Source: CBDCZI01 sp965224495 (GTDB lineage: Bacteria > Bacteroidota > Bacteroidia > Cytophagales > JAAEPT01). Taken from it: 64,000 bases of DNA. The stretch covers positions 62,001 to 126,000 of the forward strand of contig CBDCZI010000011.1 of assembly GCA_965224495.1 (NCBI GenBank), read 5' to 3'. A model generated the notes under the pieces. That model had not been told where the DNA came from. It did not search any database and saw only the letters and a list, made by a program, of their open reading frames with translations. Below, piece by piece: positions 55,492 through 64,000 of the stretch. A program made the translations under genes and the position numbers. Position 1 is the stretch's first letter, and each line of letters starts with the position of its first letter.

Positions 55492-55522
55492 CAAAAGTAC
55501 AATTTTTATACTCCAATGCCAA
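55492..55522 (-). promoter_or_regulatory. Promoter of gap
   Basis: On the minus strand TTG (55522-55520), 20 nt spacer, then TACTTTTG (55499-55492): a near-consensus Bacteroidetes promoter about 40 nt before the ATG at 55451. Confidence 0.6.
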
Positions 55523-55636
55523 TTTATCTAATCAATATTATATAATAATAAGCTACTTTATTAGAACCTTGATTTTTGTCATTTTTTTGGACTCGGGGTT
55601 TAAAAGGTTGTTTGTTGAAATAATTTAAGTCTGTTA

Positions 55637-55666
55637 TTGTTTCTGATTAAAAGTTTATTACCTTTG
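55637..55666 (+). promoter_or_regulatory. Promoter of tRNA-Glu
   Basis: TTG at 55637-55639, then exactly 19 nt, then TACCTTTG at 55659-55666. It is the best consensus match in the window and lies about 40 nt before the mature tRNA. Confidence 0.75.
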
Positions 55667-55706
55667 CATCATCAAATTAGTAATGAGGCGATAAAAACAG
55701 AAAGCT

Positions 55707-55778
55707 GCTCGGTTCGTCTAGGGGTTAGGACGCCAGGTTTTCATCCTGGTAGCAGGGGTTCGATTCCCCTACCGAGTA
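55707..55778 (+). tRNA. tRNA-Glu (TTC anticodon)
   Basis: 72 nt folding into a cloverleaf: acceptor GCTCGGT/ACCGAGT (terminal G-U pair), anticodon stem CCAGG/CCTGG around TTTTCAT with anticodon TTC, T arm AGGGG-TTCGATT-CCCCT, discriminator A. Not adjacent to other tRNA or rRNA genes. Confidence 0.96.
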
Positions 55779-55813
55779 CTTATTGACTTGCTAAGTCACA
55801 CCTAATTAAAACG

Positions 55814-55855
55814 AAGGCTTCAATTCACTTAAAACTGAATTGAAGCCTTTTTTTG
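55814..55855 (+). terminator. Terminator after tRNA-Glu
   Basis: AAGGCTTCAATTCA / TGAATTGAAGCCTT hairpin with an 8-nt loop and T7 run. Confidence 0.9.
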
Positions 55856-55994
55856 TTCTAACAAACGAATATTATGGATTGCCTAGTTGAGTGTCCTAAT
55901 TTGATTTTGTAAATAAGTATTGATTTTTTTACACTTACCGTAAGTGTACTTTATAAAATTACCAATTTTATTATAGAAGGCGTCTCTGGTCTTT

Positions 55995-56549
55995 TTAGTA
56001 GAATAACAGGTATTTATAATACCCGAAAAATTCTCTAAATAATGAATATACATCTCTTAATTCATAATAATCGGCATGTGCCCCCATTATTTTTTGAATA
56101 CCTATTTGCTTAAAAGTTAATTTAGCTCGACTAATGTGAAAAAATTGAGTAACCACTGTAACTGATTGTACATTTGGAAGATCCGATTTGAAATTTAGCG
56201 CTGTCAGACGAGTGTTATTGCCTTTGTTGTCAACAATAATATCGGTTTGGTGAATACCTTTCGTAATAAGGAATTCCTTCATTTTAGTACCTTCATAAAA
56301 CCCTTCTTGCCCGAGTCCACCACTTACATATAGCTTATTGACTTCCCCTTTGAAATATAGTTCCATTCCTTTTTCTAACCTTGCTATTAGTCGATTAGAT
56401 AAGCTACCGTCCTTATTTACGGTATTTCCATAAATTACGGCGTATTCACTTTTTCTCGGATTGTCATTTAACCCATCAGTGATGATAATTACTTCGTGGG
56501 TTAGAAACCAAAGGATGAAAACGATTAAAATTAGTTTTACTAGTTTCAT
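55995..56549 (-). CDS. DUF218 (ElyC/SanA/YdcF) family protein
   Basis: 184 residues. An N-terminal membrane helix (about 3-20) is followed by the DUF218 fold: YAVIYGNTVNKDGSLSNRL, KLYVSGGLGQEGFYEGTKM and VTVVTQFFHISRAKLTF. These proteins sit in the inner membrane with a periplasmic domain and are linked to envelope/peptidoglycan integrity in enterobacteria. Third gene of the CHAT operon, 17 nt after the beta-barrel gene. Intact. Confidence 0.87.
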   Translation of the reverse strand: MKLVKLILIVFILWFLTHEVIIITDGLNDNPRKSEYAVIYGNTVNKDGSLSNRLIARLEKGMELYFKGEVNKLYVSGGLGQEGFYEGTKMKEFLITKGIHQTDIIVDNKGNNTRLTALNFKSDLPNVQSVTVVTQFFHISRAKLTFKQIGIQKIMGAHADYYELRDVYSLFREFFGYYKYLLFY

Positions 56550-56566
56550 TCGTAGGTTTTTAAGGG

Positions 56567-57145
56567 TTAACTTTTAAATAAGAGGTAACCGATAAATAAG
56601 TGGGCACGGTTGTAACGTGGATTAATGGTTTTTAAATTACTTTTGAATAGTGAATTTTGTCCCAAGCTGTAACGAACCTCGAAAGTTAATTTCTTAATAT
56701 CTACACCTGCTCCAAACTGAAAACCGTAGTTGAGCTTTTTAATATCTGTTTTTGAAATGCGTTCTAACTCACTGATGTCCGTAAATAAAGCTCCTTCTAT
56801 ACCTGCTTTTAATGTGATTTTCAATGCTTCTTTATTGATGATATGAAAACCTAAAGCCAAGGGCAATTCAAAAGAATTGAAGGTAACTACCTCGTTGATT
56901 GTTACGTCTTCAAACTCTTTGAGTTTAGTTGAAGAGCTCACGTAATACAAGCCAGGAGTAAAGAAGAGCCTTCCGCCTAGACGTACGTCAATACCTGCAC
57001 TAAAACCAAACTGTGCCGTGGATTTTATAATCTTTTCGTGCTGCGTAAAATTGGCTAAATTCAACCCTAATTTGGGATTTATTTTGACTTGAGAAAATAC
57101 GTTTAAAGCTAGACTTAGTAAGAGGGAAGTAAATATTGTTTTCAT
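56567..57145 (-). CDS. Outer membrane beta-barrel protein
   Basis: 192 residues. A signal peptide ends near NVFSQ (residue 19). The rest is amphipathic strands with aromatic ends, for example FFTPGLYYVSSSTKLKE and AHLFIGYLLFKS, the C-terminal Phe-Lys-Ser closing strand. It fits the eight-stranded PorT/OmpW-like barrels common in Bacteroidetes. It begins 3 nt after the CHAT gene. Role unknown; could anchor or export the CHAT partner. Confidence 0.85.
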   Translation of the reverse strand: MKTIFTSLLLSLALNVFSQVKINPKLGLNLANFTQHEKIIKSTAQFGFSAGIDVRLGGRLFFTPGLYYVSSSTKLKEFEDVTINEVVTFNSFELPLALGFHIINKEALKITLKAGIEGALFTDISELERISKTDIKKLNYGFQFGAGVDIKKLTFEVRYSLGQNSLFKSNLKTINPRYNRAHLFIGYLLFKS

Positions 57146-57148
57146 TAG

Positions 57149-60100
57149 TTATTCAATCATTATAAATGCACCCCAGAAATAAGGGGCGTCATATTCTTTC
57201 ATTAATTCTTTTTTTGCAGCAACAAATGCTTGACGTTTGTTGTTGAGAATGAAGTATTTTTGATAAAACAAAGTCATTAATTTATTGGTTACTTCGTCAT
57301 CTACTTTAAATAAAGACATGAAAATAGTGTTTGCACCTGCAAGTTGTAAGGCACGTTGTAAACCGTAAACACCTTCTCCGTTTTTTATTTCGCCCAAACC
57401 TGTTTCACAAGCACTCAATACCACAAATTCTGTGTTATCTAAGTTGAGGTTCATTGCTTCCAACGAAGTTAAAACACCATCATTTTTATTGTAATTGTAA
57501 AACAGCTCGTTATCGACAAGCTCACCTGCATTAGCTAATAAGATACCAGATTTCAATAAGGGGTTTTCTAATGCTCTATCAGAATCTATTTCCGAATTTA
57601 CAGCCTCAGCATTCTTAATAAAGTAACCGTGTGTTGCTAAATGTAAGAACTGAGGTGATTTTAATTCTTTTAGTGCTTGTTCTGTAGCCAGCCCGTAGGT
57701 GTAGTCCTTGTATTTTGAGCCTTGTTTATCTAATATTTTCTCTATTGATTTGACTTCTCTCTCAGCTCCTGAAAGCTGACGAATAGACTGATTTACAGAG
57801 GTGTTTTTGTGCGATTTATTTTTTTGATTGGCGATATAAAAAGAGGGGTTAGCAAACAAAGCAGGTAGGCTTGTTGCTTTTCCTTTGGTGTTTTTATGTA
57901 ATAAATCCTTGGTGTTGGTTAGTAATACCAAACTGTATTCGTTGATTAGGTACTGGTTAGAAGGTGTGTAAAATGTCTCCATGTTTAGTTGTGTGTAAGC
58001 ACCTTCTGCTGATAAATAAACCGTTGAATTTGGTTGTATTTTCTTCGCAATTGGTGCCCAGTACCTTTCATGTGATTTTTTGTCTTTCATTCTAAATTTC
58101 ACTGCATTACGGTAATATTTCAAGAACCCAGCCTCCATATTGTTTCCGTTAGGTAAAACAACTACAGCAGGTGCTTTTTTAGTTTCGGCATTAATGATAA
58201 GTGCGACATAAACGATACTGTCGCTAAATGATTTATCAAAATAACGGTAACGGATAATCTCAATTGCGTTTTCATTGCTTTTCAATGCTCCTTTAATATC
58301 TTTCCAAGTCGCGTTTTTCTTTTTTACAGTAGAACCAAAAAGTGCTGATTGCTTACTTAATTCTTCCTCAAGGCTTTCAATTTCTTTTTCTAATTTTCCT
58401 CTACTTTCTGTATTTGTTGTTAATACGTCTTGACTAGCGGTCATTGTTTTAAACAAATCTTCTCTTTTTGATTGGTACAACCTGTATTTTTTGATGAGCG
58501 AAGTGTCTCCACTAGAAAGTATATTCTGACGGATTTTTAATGACGAGTTTAGTAATAAATATTTTGTTGATAATATAAAATCATACACGTTGGCTACCAA
58601 TTTAGGTTTCTTTTCGTGGTATTTGAAGGCTAAGGTATTGTAAAACTCAAAATCAGATTTATGTGTAGCCCAAAATTTTGCTTTTCCTCGCTCACTTAAT
58701 GCAGGGAAGAAGTTTTTGACTAATTCCATGTTTAACAGCGCACTTTTCTCGGTGATTTGTAAAGCCTTTTTCTCATTTCCAGAGATATAATACATTTGTC
58801 CTAACTTACTGTAATTGTGTACATAGTCAGGGTGAGAAGTGCTGAATATTTTTTTATACATAGAAGTAGCATCTGTATATAATGCTAAAGCACGTGGGTA
58901 GCTTCCTTTTTTCGCATGAATAGCTCCTCGTAGAGCTAGTATTTTGGCGGTGTGCTTGTTTCCTTTTTTTAGGTTGGTACGCTTTTGCCAAATTTCATTG
59001 GCATCTAGTAAGTTTCTTTCCGCAAGATCTAATTTGTTTATTTCTATCTGGTAAATAGAAAGCTGAGTTAGTGCCTTTGCAACTAAAGGGTTGTTTTTAT
59101 CATCAAAATTTGATTTTATGGTTTCTACCGAGTGTACTAAACTTTGTTCTATTCTATCACTTTTCTCTCCGTTGTAATATTGATTTAAAACCAACTTCAT
59201 TGACGTCTCAGCTGGTATGATAGCTGTCTTTCCAAAAATGCGTTTTTCTAAGGTCAATACCTCTTTGTATCCAGTGATAGCCGTAGAGTAATCACCAATT
59301 GCTGAGTTTATTTCAGCTTTTTGTTTTAATATAACACTGTGTTGTAGTGAGTTTACACCAAAAATGGTCTCACTCAATAGCATTGCTTTGTCGTTGTATT
59401 CATCGGCTTTTGGGAAGTCTCCCAAAATCAAATAGAGCTCTGTTAATTGTTGTAAGGGAGCAAGAGTACGTTTGTTATCTTCACCAAAAAAATCTGTTTT
59501 ACTTTGAAGTGAATTTAACAAGATTTCTTCCACTCGTGAATATTCGCCGTTATCTATATAGAGACGAGAAAACTCATCAATATCTAAATTCACGTCACTG
59601 TCCTCTGTCAAGTCTTGTGCTTTTTTTAATGCTTTTTCGGCATCTCTAAATTGCCCACGAACAATACAAGTATTTGCATAAGTTCTTAAAGACTGTGCTT
59701 TATTTATTTTTTGTGAAGGGTAGGAGTGAAGGGTCTCTTTACTTTTTACTGCGTTTTTGTATGCTAATGAATAATTTCCTGTAATCAAATACAAGTTAGC
59801 TAAACGTTCGAGTTGATTGCCGTAACGGAAATGAGCTTTCCCATACGTGTTTAATACATCGTTGGTGGTTGCTTTCATCAAACTAAGTGCTTCATTGAAC
59901 TTATTGAATTCGATAAGGTAAAGTGCTTTGTCATTTTTGAAGTCAATATAATCAGGGCTTTGTTCAAAAACACCTCCCGCTTTTATTTTAGCTAAGCCAG
60001 TAGTAAAAGCTTCTGTCGCTTTGTTGATGTCATTTGAGTATTGAGTGATGTAATTTGCTTCATTCAATCTGTAACGGTAATAAGTTGGAGAGCCAATCAA

Positions 60101-61357
60101 ATTTATTTTTTCGTTTAATCGGTCTATTTCCTTCATTAAAGCAACAGGTTTTTTGTAATCACGCTGAGCGAGGTAACTATTTAATAAGAAATTAGCAATT
60201 TCTAAACGGGAAGGGTGGTCTTTAAAAAGCTTTGCTGTATCAGCTAATACATTTTCGAAAATATGGATAGACTTTTTGAAATTACCTTTATGGAAATATT
60301 TTTGTCCTTTCAGTGCATTGATCCAAGAACGATGTGGAGTAGCTTTCTTATAATAACGTTTTATTTTTGGTTCGATATGGTTATATATTTGTTGTGCGCT
60401 ATGGTTACGGTCGTTAAGCCAATAAGCAGTTGCTGTCAAACCAATAAAATTCAGGTATTTAGGACTTGTAGGTTTGTATCGAGTACCGTGATTGGTCTTG
60501 TCTATGTTCTTGTTGTAAATGGCATCAAATATTTTTGTAGCTGTTGGATAGTCTTCTTTTGCCAAGGCAATTTCTCCTTCCAATATTTTGTTATCTATAT
60601 AAGAGATGTCTTTTTTATTGATGTTGTTTATAATCCAAGTACGTGCGGTGTATAACGAGACATCCGCTTCTTTGAAATTACCACTTGACAACAACGCTTT
60701 TGTTTTCAGGTTAAGAAGATCAACATATTTCCTTTGTTGGCCAACGAACTCTTTAGCAGATTTCTTTTTAGTAAACTCTTTTCCTTTTTTGACACCTGTA
60801 ACGGTCGTTTTAATAGTTGATAGGTAGAGTTTAGAAAAATCGGTTAGATCGGTAATCGCTAAAGTGAAATACCCTTGTTTGGTAGCAAGGGTTGCTTTTG
60901 CGAATTCGTACCAATAACTATCTTCAGATGTGTTGTTTTTTTGTTTGAATTGCTTTGTCTTGTCTAAGTATTTTTGGGCAAAATTAAAATTACCATAACT
61001 ACTATATAATAGACTTATTTTGGCATAGAAATTAACCTTTTCCACAGAAGTACCAGCTTTTAGTAGTTCTTGCTCCCCTTTTTTGATAAAACCTTCCCAA
61101 ATAAGACTGTTTTTACCCAAAAACATAGAGATTTGAGCCTTGTTTAAGTAGGCAGAAGGCAGTTCTTGTTTGTAAGCACTTGTTTGTAGCTTTGTGATGT
61201 ATTTATTGTTCGTTTTCTGTGCTTTGTAGAAATACCCATTGGTAATAAACGAGTACACCTTGTTTTTCTGTTTTAGTAGCTTATAAGGTAATTGAGCCGT
61301 AATAGTGTAACTATTAGCTAACAATAACAGCGAAAGTAACGTATATAAAAGTCTCAT
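57149..61357 (-). CDS. Secreted TPR-repeat protein with C-terminal CHAT protease domain
   Basis: 1402 residues from the ATG at 61357; the frame is open 22 codons upstream, but the signal peptide (LLYTLLSLLLLANSYTITAQ) fixes this start. Residues about 30-950 are tandem TPR-like helices (units such as ALSLMKATTNDVLNTYGKAH and NYSLAYKNAVKSKETLHS). A coiled coil lies near 1000-1040. The CHAT domain (about 1080-1400) has the caspase-like dyad: His in LHLATHGYF near 1240 and Cys in LSACETGLGE near 1317, both intact. It is predicted periplasmic or outer-surface. Target unknown. First gene of a three-gene operon; head-to-head with dnaA. Confidence 0.88.
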   Translation of the reverse strand: MRLLYTLLSLLLLANSYTITAQLPYKLLKQKNKVYSFITNGYFYKAQKTNNKYITKLQTSAYKQELPSAYLNKAQISMFLGKNSLIWEGFIKKGEQELLKAGTSVEKVNFYAKISLLYSSYGNFNFAQKYLDKTKQFKQKNNTSEDSYWYEFAKATLATKQGYFTLAITDLTDFSKLYLSTIKTTVTGVKKGKEFTKKKSAKEFVGQQRKYVDLLNLKTKALLSSGNFKEADVSLYTARTWIINNINKKDISYIDNKILEGEIALAKEDYPTATKIFDAIYNKNIDKTNHGTRYKPTSPKYLNFIGLTATAYWLNDRNHSAQQIYNHIEPKIKRYYKKATPHRSWINALKGQKYFHKGNFKKSIHIFENVLADTAKLFKDHPSRLEIANFLLNSYLAQRDYKKPVALMKEIDRLNEKINLIGSPTYYRYRLNEANYITQYSNDINKATEAFTTGLAKIKAGGVFEQSPDYIDFKNDKALYLIEFNKFNEALSLMKATTNDVLNTYGKAHFRYGNQLERLANLYLITGNYSLAYKNAVKSKETLHSYPSQKINKAQSLRTYANTCIVRGQFRDAEKALKKAQDLTEDSDVNLDIDEFSRLYIDNGEYSRVEEILLNSLQSKTDFFGEDNKRTLAPLQQLTELYLILGDFPKADEYNDKAMLLSETIFGVNSLQHSVILKQKAEINSAIGDYSTAITGYKEVLTLEKRIFGKTAIIPAETSMKLVLNQYYNGEKSDRIEQSLVHSVETIKSNFDDKNNPLVAKALTQLSIYQIEINKLDLAERNLLDANEIWQKRTNLKKGNKHTAKILALRGAIHAKKGSYPRALALYTDATSMYKKIFSTSHPDYVHNYSKLGQMYYISGNEKKALQITEKSALLNMELVKNFFPALSERGKAKFWATHKSDFEFYNTLAFKYHEKKPKLVANVYDFILSTKYLLLNSSLKIRQNILSSGDTSLIKKYRLYQSKREDLFKTMTASQDVLTTNTESRGKLEKEIESLEEELSKQSALFGSTVKKKNATWKDIKGALKSNENAIEIIRYRYFDKSFSDSIVYVALIINAETKKAPAVVVLPNGNNMEAGFLKYYRNAVKFRMKDKKSHERYWAPIAKKIQPNSTVYLSAEGAYTQLNMETFYTPSNQYLINEYSLVLLTNTKDLLHKNTKGKATSLPALFANPSFYIANQKNKSHKNTSVNQSIRQLSGAEREVKSIEKILDKQGSKYKDYTYGLATEQALKELKSPQFLHLATHGYFIKNAEAVNSEIDSDRALENPLLKSGILLANAGELVDNELFYNYNKNDGVLTSLEAMNLNLDNTEFVVLSACETGLGEIKNGEGVYGLQRALQLAGANTIFMSLFKVDDEVTNKLMTLFYQKYFILNNKRQAFVAAKKELMKEYDAPYFWGAFIMIE

Positions 61358-61680
61358 TAATGGTAAATGTTTAATTTTCAAAAACTTGTAAGTAAAAGTA
61401 GTATTATATGAAGTGATTTCCAAAAATATACGAGATTGCTTTGTAGTTGTTTGTATCGCTAAATTATTGGTGTTGATAACCTATTTTACACTTGTAATTT
61501 TCTTATATTAAGTATAAATAATAAAAGAAGGTGTTTTTGTTTTGTGCTCTCATTTGTTGGATTTCCACATATTTAATAATCAAGTAAAATAGACAGTTTT
61601 TTGTTAATTTTTTTTTAGCCAATTTTGAAATCCCAAGAGGGAAATACAACTAACAAAAGTGATTTGGTTCACTTCGACTG
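61358..61680. other. Divergent intergenic stretch before dnaA (possible origin region)
   Basis: 323 very AT-rich bases between the divergent CHAT and dnaA genes. One word TGTTGATAA (61471-61479) differs from the DnaA box TGTGGATAA by a single base, and TTTCCACA (61562-61569) is a partial box on the plus strand. Two weak matches are not enough to call an origin. Confidence 0.3.
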
Positions 61681-63111
61681 ATGAAAGAAATTATGACTAA
61701 GAATTGCACGAACGTTTGGACAAATTGTGTGTCTTTTATAAAGGAAAGAGTAGGGGAGCAGAACTATGAGACATGGTTTAAACCTATCATTCCAATATAT
61801 TTGGACACTACAAGTTTGACTATACAGGTGCCAAGTCAGTTTTTTTACGAATGGTTAGAAGAGCATTATGTTGATATCTTAAGAGAGGCAATCACTAATG
61901 AGTTAGGTGTGACTGGTCAATTGAGGTATTCGGTAGTGGTTGATAAAGGGAATGCGATTAGCAAACCCAAAGTGGTTAATATCCCTACGTCAAGTACGAG
62001 TTACCAAAAGAAAAAGAGAAGTCAAGCTCACAACACGTACAATGCACCGTCTTACGATATGGCAACGGTGTTTGGTGGAGAACTTCGTTTAAATCAAAAC
62101 TATTCATTTGATAACTATATCGAAGGAGATTGTAACCGTTTGGCTCGTAATGCAGGTATGGCTGTGGCGAACAAACCTGGACTTACTTCTTTTAATCCTT
62201 TGATGATTTATGGAGGTGTTGGTTTGGGTAAAACACACTTAGCACAAGCAATAGGTAACAAAATCAGTGAAAATGGTTTTGGTAAAAAAGTGATGTACGT
62301 TTCTTCTGAAAAATTTGCCAACCAAGTCGTTGATGCGTTCAAAAGAAATGCGATTGATAAATTTGCAGATAATTATTTATCTGTTGATGTGTTGATTATT
62401 GATGATGTTCAATTCTTTTCGGGAAAAGGAAAAACACAAGAAATATTCTTTCATATTTTTAATCATTTGCACCAAAACGGTAAACAAATAGTGATGACAA
62501 GTGATGTTGCTCCTAAAGAACTGAAAGGTTTGGAAGAGCGTCTTGTCTCAAGAATGAAATGGGGATTGACTGCCGATTTGCAACGACCAGAATATGAAAC
62601 AAGAATGGCTATCATTCTTAAAAAATTAGAAAACGACGGTATTGTGATTCCACAAGATGTGGTTGAATACTTAGCTTATAGCGTAGAAACAAATGTTCGT
62701 GAATTGGAAGGGGTGATTGTTAGTTTGATTGCTCAGTCGTCATTGAATAGAAAAGAAATTGATTTAGAATTAGCCAAACAAGCGCTACATAATATTGTTC
62801 AAGATATTGATGTAGAGGTTAATATTGATTATATCCAGAAATATGTTTCCAATTATTTCGATGTGTCTATTGAATTGTTGAAAGCAAAAACCAGAAAAAG
62901 AGAAATTGTTGTGGCAAGACAAGTGGCAATGTACTTGGCTAAAAAACACACCAATATGTCATTAAAATCTATTGGTTACCACTTTGGAGGAAGAGACCAC
63001 AGTACAGTTATTCACGCAATAAGTACGGTAGAGGATATTATGGAAACAGATGTGAAGTTCAAATCACAAATGGATGAGATTTTGAAACAAGTAAAAATGA
63101 AAGCGAGTTAA
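61681..63111 (+). CDS. dnaA: Chromosomal replication initiator DnaA
   Basis: 476 residues. Domain I at the N-terminus (NVWTNCVSFIKERVGEQNYE), a short domain II, then the AAA+ domain with Walker A GGVGLGKTHL near 177-186, Walker B VLIIDDVQFF near 240, and the C-terminal DNA-binding domain with GGRDHSTVIHA near residue 437. It binds DnaA boxes and melts the origin. Starts at 61681 or at the ATG 12 nt later (MTKNCTNVW). Intact; terminator follows. Confidence 0.97.
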   Translation: MKEIMTKNCTNVWTNCVSFIKERVGEQNYETWFKPIIPIYLDTTSLTIQVPSQFFYEWLEEHYVDILREAITNELGVTGQLRYSVVVDKGNAISKPKVVNIPTSSTSYQKKKRSQAHNTYNAPSYDMATVFGGELRLNQNYSFDNYIEGDCNRLARNAGMAVANKPGLTSFNPLMIYGGVGLGKTHLAQAIGNKISENGFGKKVMYVSSEKFANQVVDAFKRNAIDKFADNYLSVDVLIIDDVQFFSGKGKTQEIFFHIFNHLHQNGKQIVMTSDVAPKELKGLEERLVSRMKWGLTADLQRPEYETRMAIILKKLENDGIVIPQDVVEYLAYSVETNVRELEGVIVSLIAQSSLNRKEIDLELAKQALHNIVQDIDVEVNIDYIQKYVSNYFDVSIELLKAKTRKREIVVARQVAMYLAKKHTNMSLKSIGYHFGGRDHSTVIHAISTVEDIMETDVKFKSQMDEILKQVKMKAS

Positions 63112-63132
63112 AATCTTCTTTCTTAAAATAGT

Positions 63133-63169
63133 AAAAGGTCTATTCATTAATTTGAATAGACCTTTTTTT
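63133..63169 (+). terminator. Terminator after dnaA
   Basis: AAAAGGTCTATTCA / TGAATAGACCTTTT hairpin with a short loop and T-run; can also act on the minus-strand gene that converges. Confidence 0.9.
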
Positions 63170-63213
63170 GTTGAAAATTATTGAGGTTGTTGTGTTTTAT
63201 ATGTGAAGGGGAT

Positions 63214-63867
63214 TTATTTGTAGTAGATTTTGATTACGTCATATCGTTTTTGACCTGGTATATTAATACTTAATAGGTAGTGATTTTCTTTCTTTGATAA
63301 TAGTTGGTAAAGGTATCTATCACCCTTTACACTAAAGTTAGCTCTGGAGTCATTATTACTCTCAATAAATATTAATTCAAATTCATTTATCCATTTGTAG
63401 TTTAGCTTAGAGAAAGTACCGTCTGAGAATGAATCTCTCCAAATACCGTTGTTCATAGAGACTGTAGTCGTGTCCCCATTGAGTTCGCAGTAATAAAGAT
63501 CAGTCTTTTTTCTAAACTTTTTTAACTCTTTTTTTGATATCTCGGATGTTGGCTTTGAAATATTTCTTTTTACTCCATCTCTAGGTGGTTCTAGCCGATC
63601 TAATAAAACTCTAAAACCAGGGCAGTTTCGTTGTAGTCTGTAATAAATTTTAGTTGCTGTTTGTTGTGCGTTAGCTTGGTCTACGCTAGCTAAATAGGGG
63701 AAAAGTTGGGTGTTATACAGTTCCTTTAGTTTTAGTGTATCGTTTTTTGAAGTTAGTTTTTCAAGGTGATTGCAGAGACTTGTTGCGACCGAATCGACCT
63801 CTGTAATTGTTTGTGAAAATAGGTTTACCGAGGTACTTATAGCAAGTAAAAGTATGATGTTTTTCAT
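63214..63867 (-). CDS. Secreted protein of unknown function
   Basis: 217 residues with a signal peptide (NIILLLAISTSVNLFSQ, cleavage near residue 19). The mature part has an N-terminal helical region (about 22-75) and a strand-rich C-terminal half with no catalytic motif recognised. It converges on dnaA and has no operon partners. Intact frame; function unknown. Confidence 0.75.
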   Translation of the reverse strand: MKNIILLLAISTSVNLFSQTITEVDSVATSLCNHLEKLTSKNDTLKLKELYNTQLFPYLASVDQANAQQTATKIYYRLQRNCPGFRVLLDRLEPPRDGVKRNISKPTSEISKKELKKFRKKTDLYYCELNGDTTTVSMNNGIWRDSFSDGTFSKLNYKWINEFELIFIESNNDSRANFSVKGDRYLYQLLSKKENHYLLSINIPGQKRYDVIKIYYK

Positions 63868-64000
63868 TGTGTTATTAAGTTTAGCTTTAAATGTAGTCGT
63901 TTTTAATTTATAAAAGGTTGTTTAAATGATTCTGATCGAGTGGATGACCTGGGGGGTGTCGAGAAAATACTTTTTTGTTCTCTTTCCTTTCTCACTAACT
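63868..64000. other. Gene-free window end
   Basis: 133 bases upstream of the secreted-protein gene. GTCGAGAAAATACTTTTT near 63957-63974 resembles the GACGAGAAAATCCTTTTG segment near the left end of dispersed repeat copy A, so another copy may begin here, but only about 20 bases can be compared. Confidence 0.3.

Noticed and set aside
57149..61357. CHAT protein as a gRAMP/type III-E effector
   Set aside because: The signal peptide places it outside the cytoplasm and no gRAMP or CRISPR genes are present.

Overview
The window comes from a low-GC member of the Bacteroidota, most likely a Flavobacteriaceae-type genome. The evidence is: AT-rich codon use; several sites matching the Bacteroidetes -7 promoter word TAnnTTTG (one with TTG 19 nt upstream); weak Shine-Dalgarno use with many ATGA/TAATG stop-start overlaps; a Na+-translocating NADH:quinone reductase operon; a split transketolase; DUF2853 and dodecin genes; and lipoproteins with short lipobox leaders. 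Apart from 27.1-29.6 kb, the content is core chromosome.

Layout. 0-8.5 kb: formate/nitrite channel, Ogt and DUF2269 operon (-); PBP1A (+); a small membrane-anchored protein, prephenate dehydratase and a PLP aminotransferase (+); a one-domain response regulator facing an orphan ABC ATPase. 8.6-14.4 kb: topoisomerase III facing a phosphohexomutase, an acidic small protein, a GNAT enzyme and the RNase P RNA. 14.4-20.7 kb: one compact minus-strand operon (FAH-family hydrolase, M23 peptidase, BCP peroxidase, transketolase N half, a vWA protein, transketolase C half). 20.8-27.1 kb: lipoprotein, cmk, then nqrABCDE ended by a terminator with no nqrF. 27.1-29.6 kb: accessory patch with a 133-bp direct repeat, hairpins and small, partly broken membrane-protein genes. 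29.6-44.8 kb: zinc metallopeptidase, DUF2853, dodecin, HerA-like ATPase, EEP nuclease, PPK2, M48 lipoprotein, amidotransferase, E2 acyltransferase, CinA, ABC/FtsX pair, AsnC regulator, RDD protein and a zinc-ribbon membrane protein. 44.9-54.3 kb: GH2 enzyme with a coupled 35-residue membrane ORF, lipoprotein, CoA-binding protein, leuCD, fatty-acid desaturase, U32 peptidase with ferredoxin. 54.4-64 kb: gap, tRNA-Glu, an operon of a large TPR-CHAT protein, a small beta-barrel and a DUF218 protein, then dnaA and a secreted protein.

A dominant technical feature is that many otherwise intact housekeeping genes (phosphohexomutase, tktC, leuC, leuD, cinA, desaturase, the GH2 enzyme and others) are split by single-base indels, usually in short homopolymers. 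I read these mainly as consensus errors, so such genes are annotated over their full extent as CDS with the break points given.

Items most worth a second look: the vWA gene wedged between the two transketolase halves; the nqr operon without nqrF followed directly by a repeat-flanked cassette; a dispersed intergenic repeat of about 220 bp in at least three copies; the TPR-CHAT/beta-barrel/DUF218 operon beside dnaA; and the U32-ferredoxin overlap. I found no CRISPR array, insertion sequence, prophage or complete named defence system.
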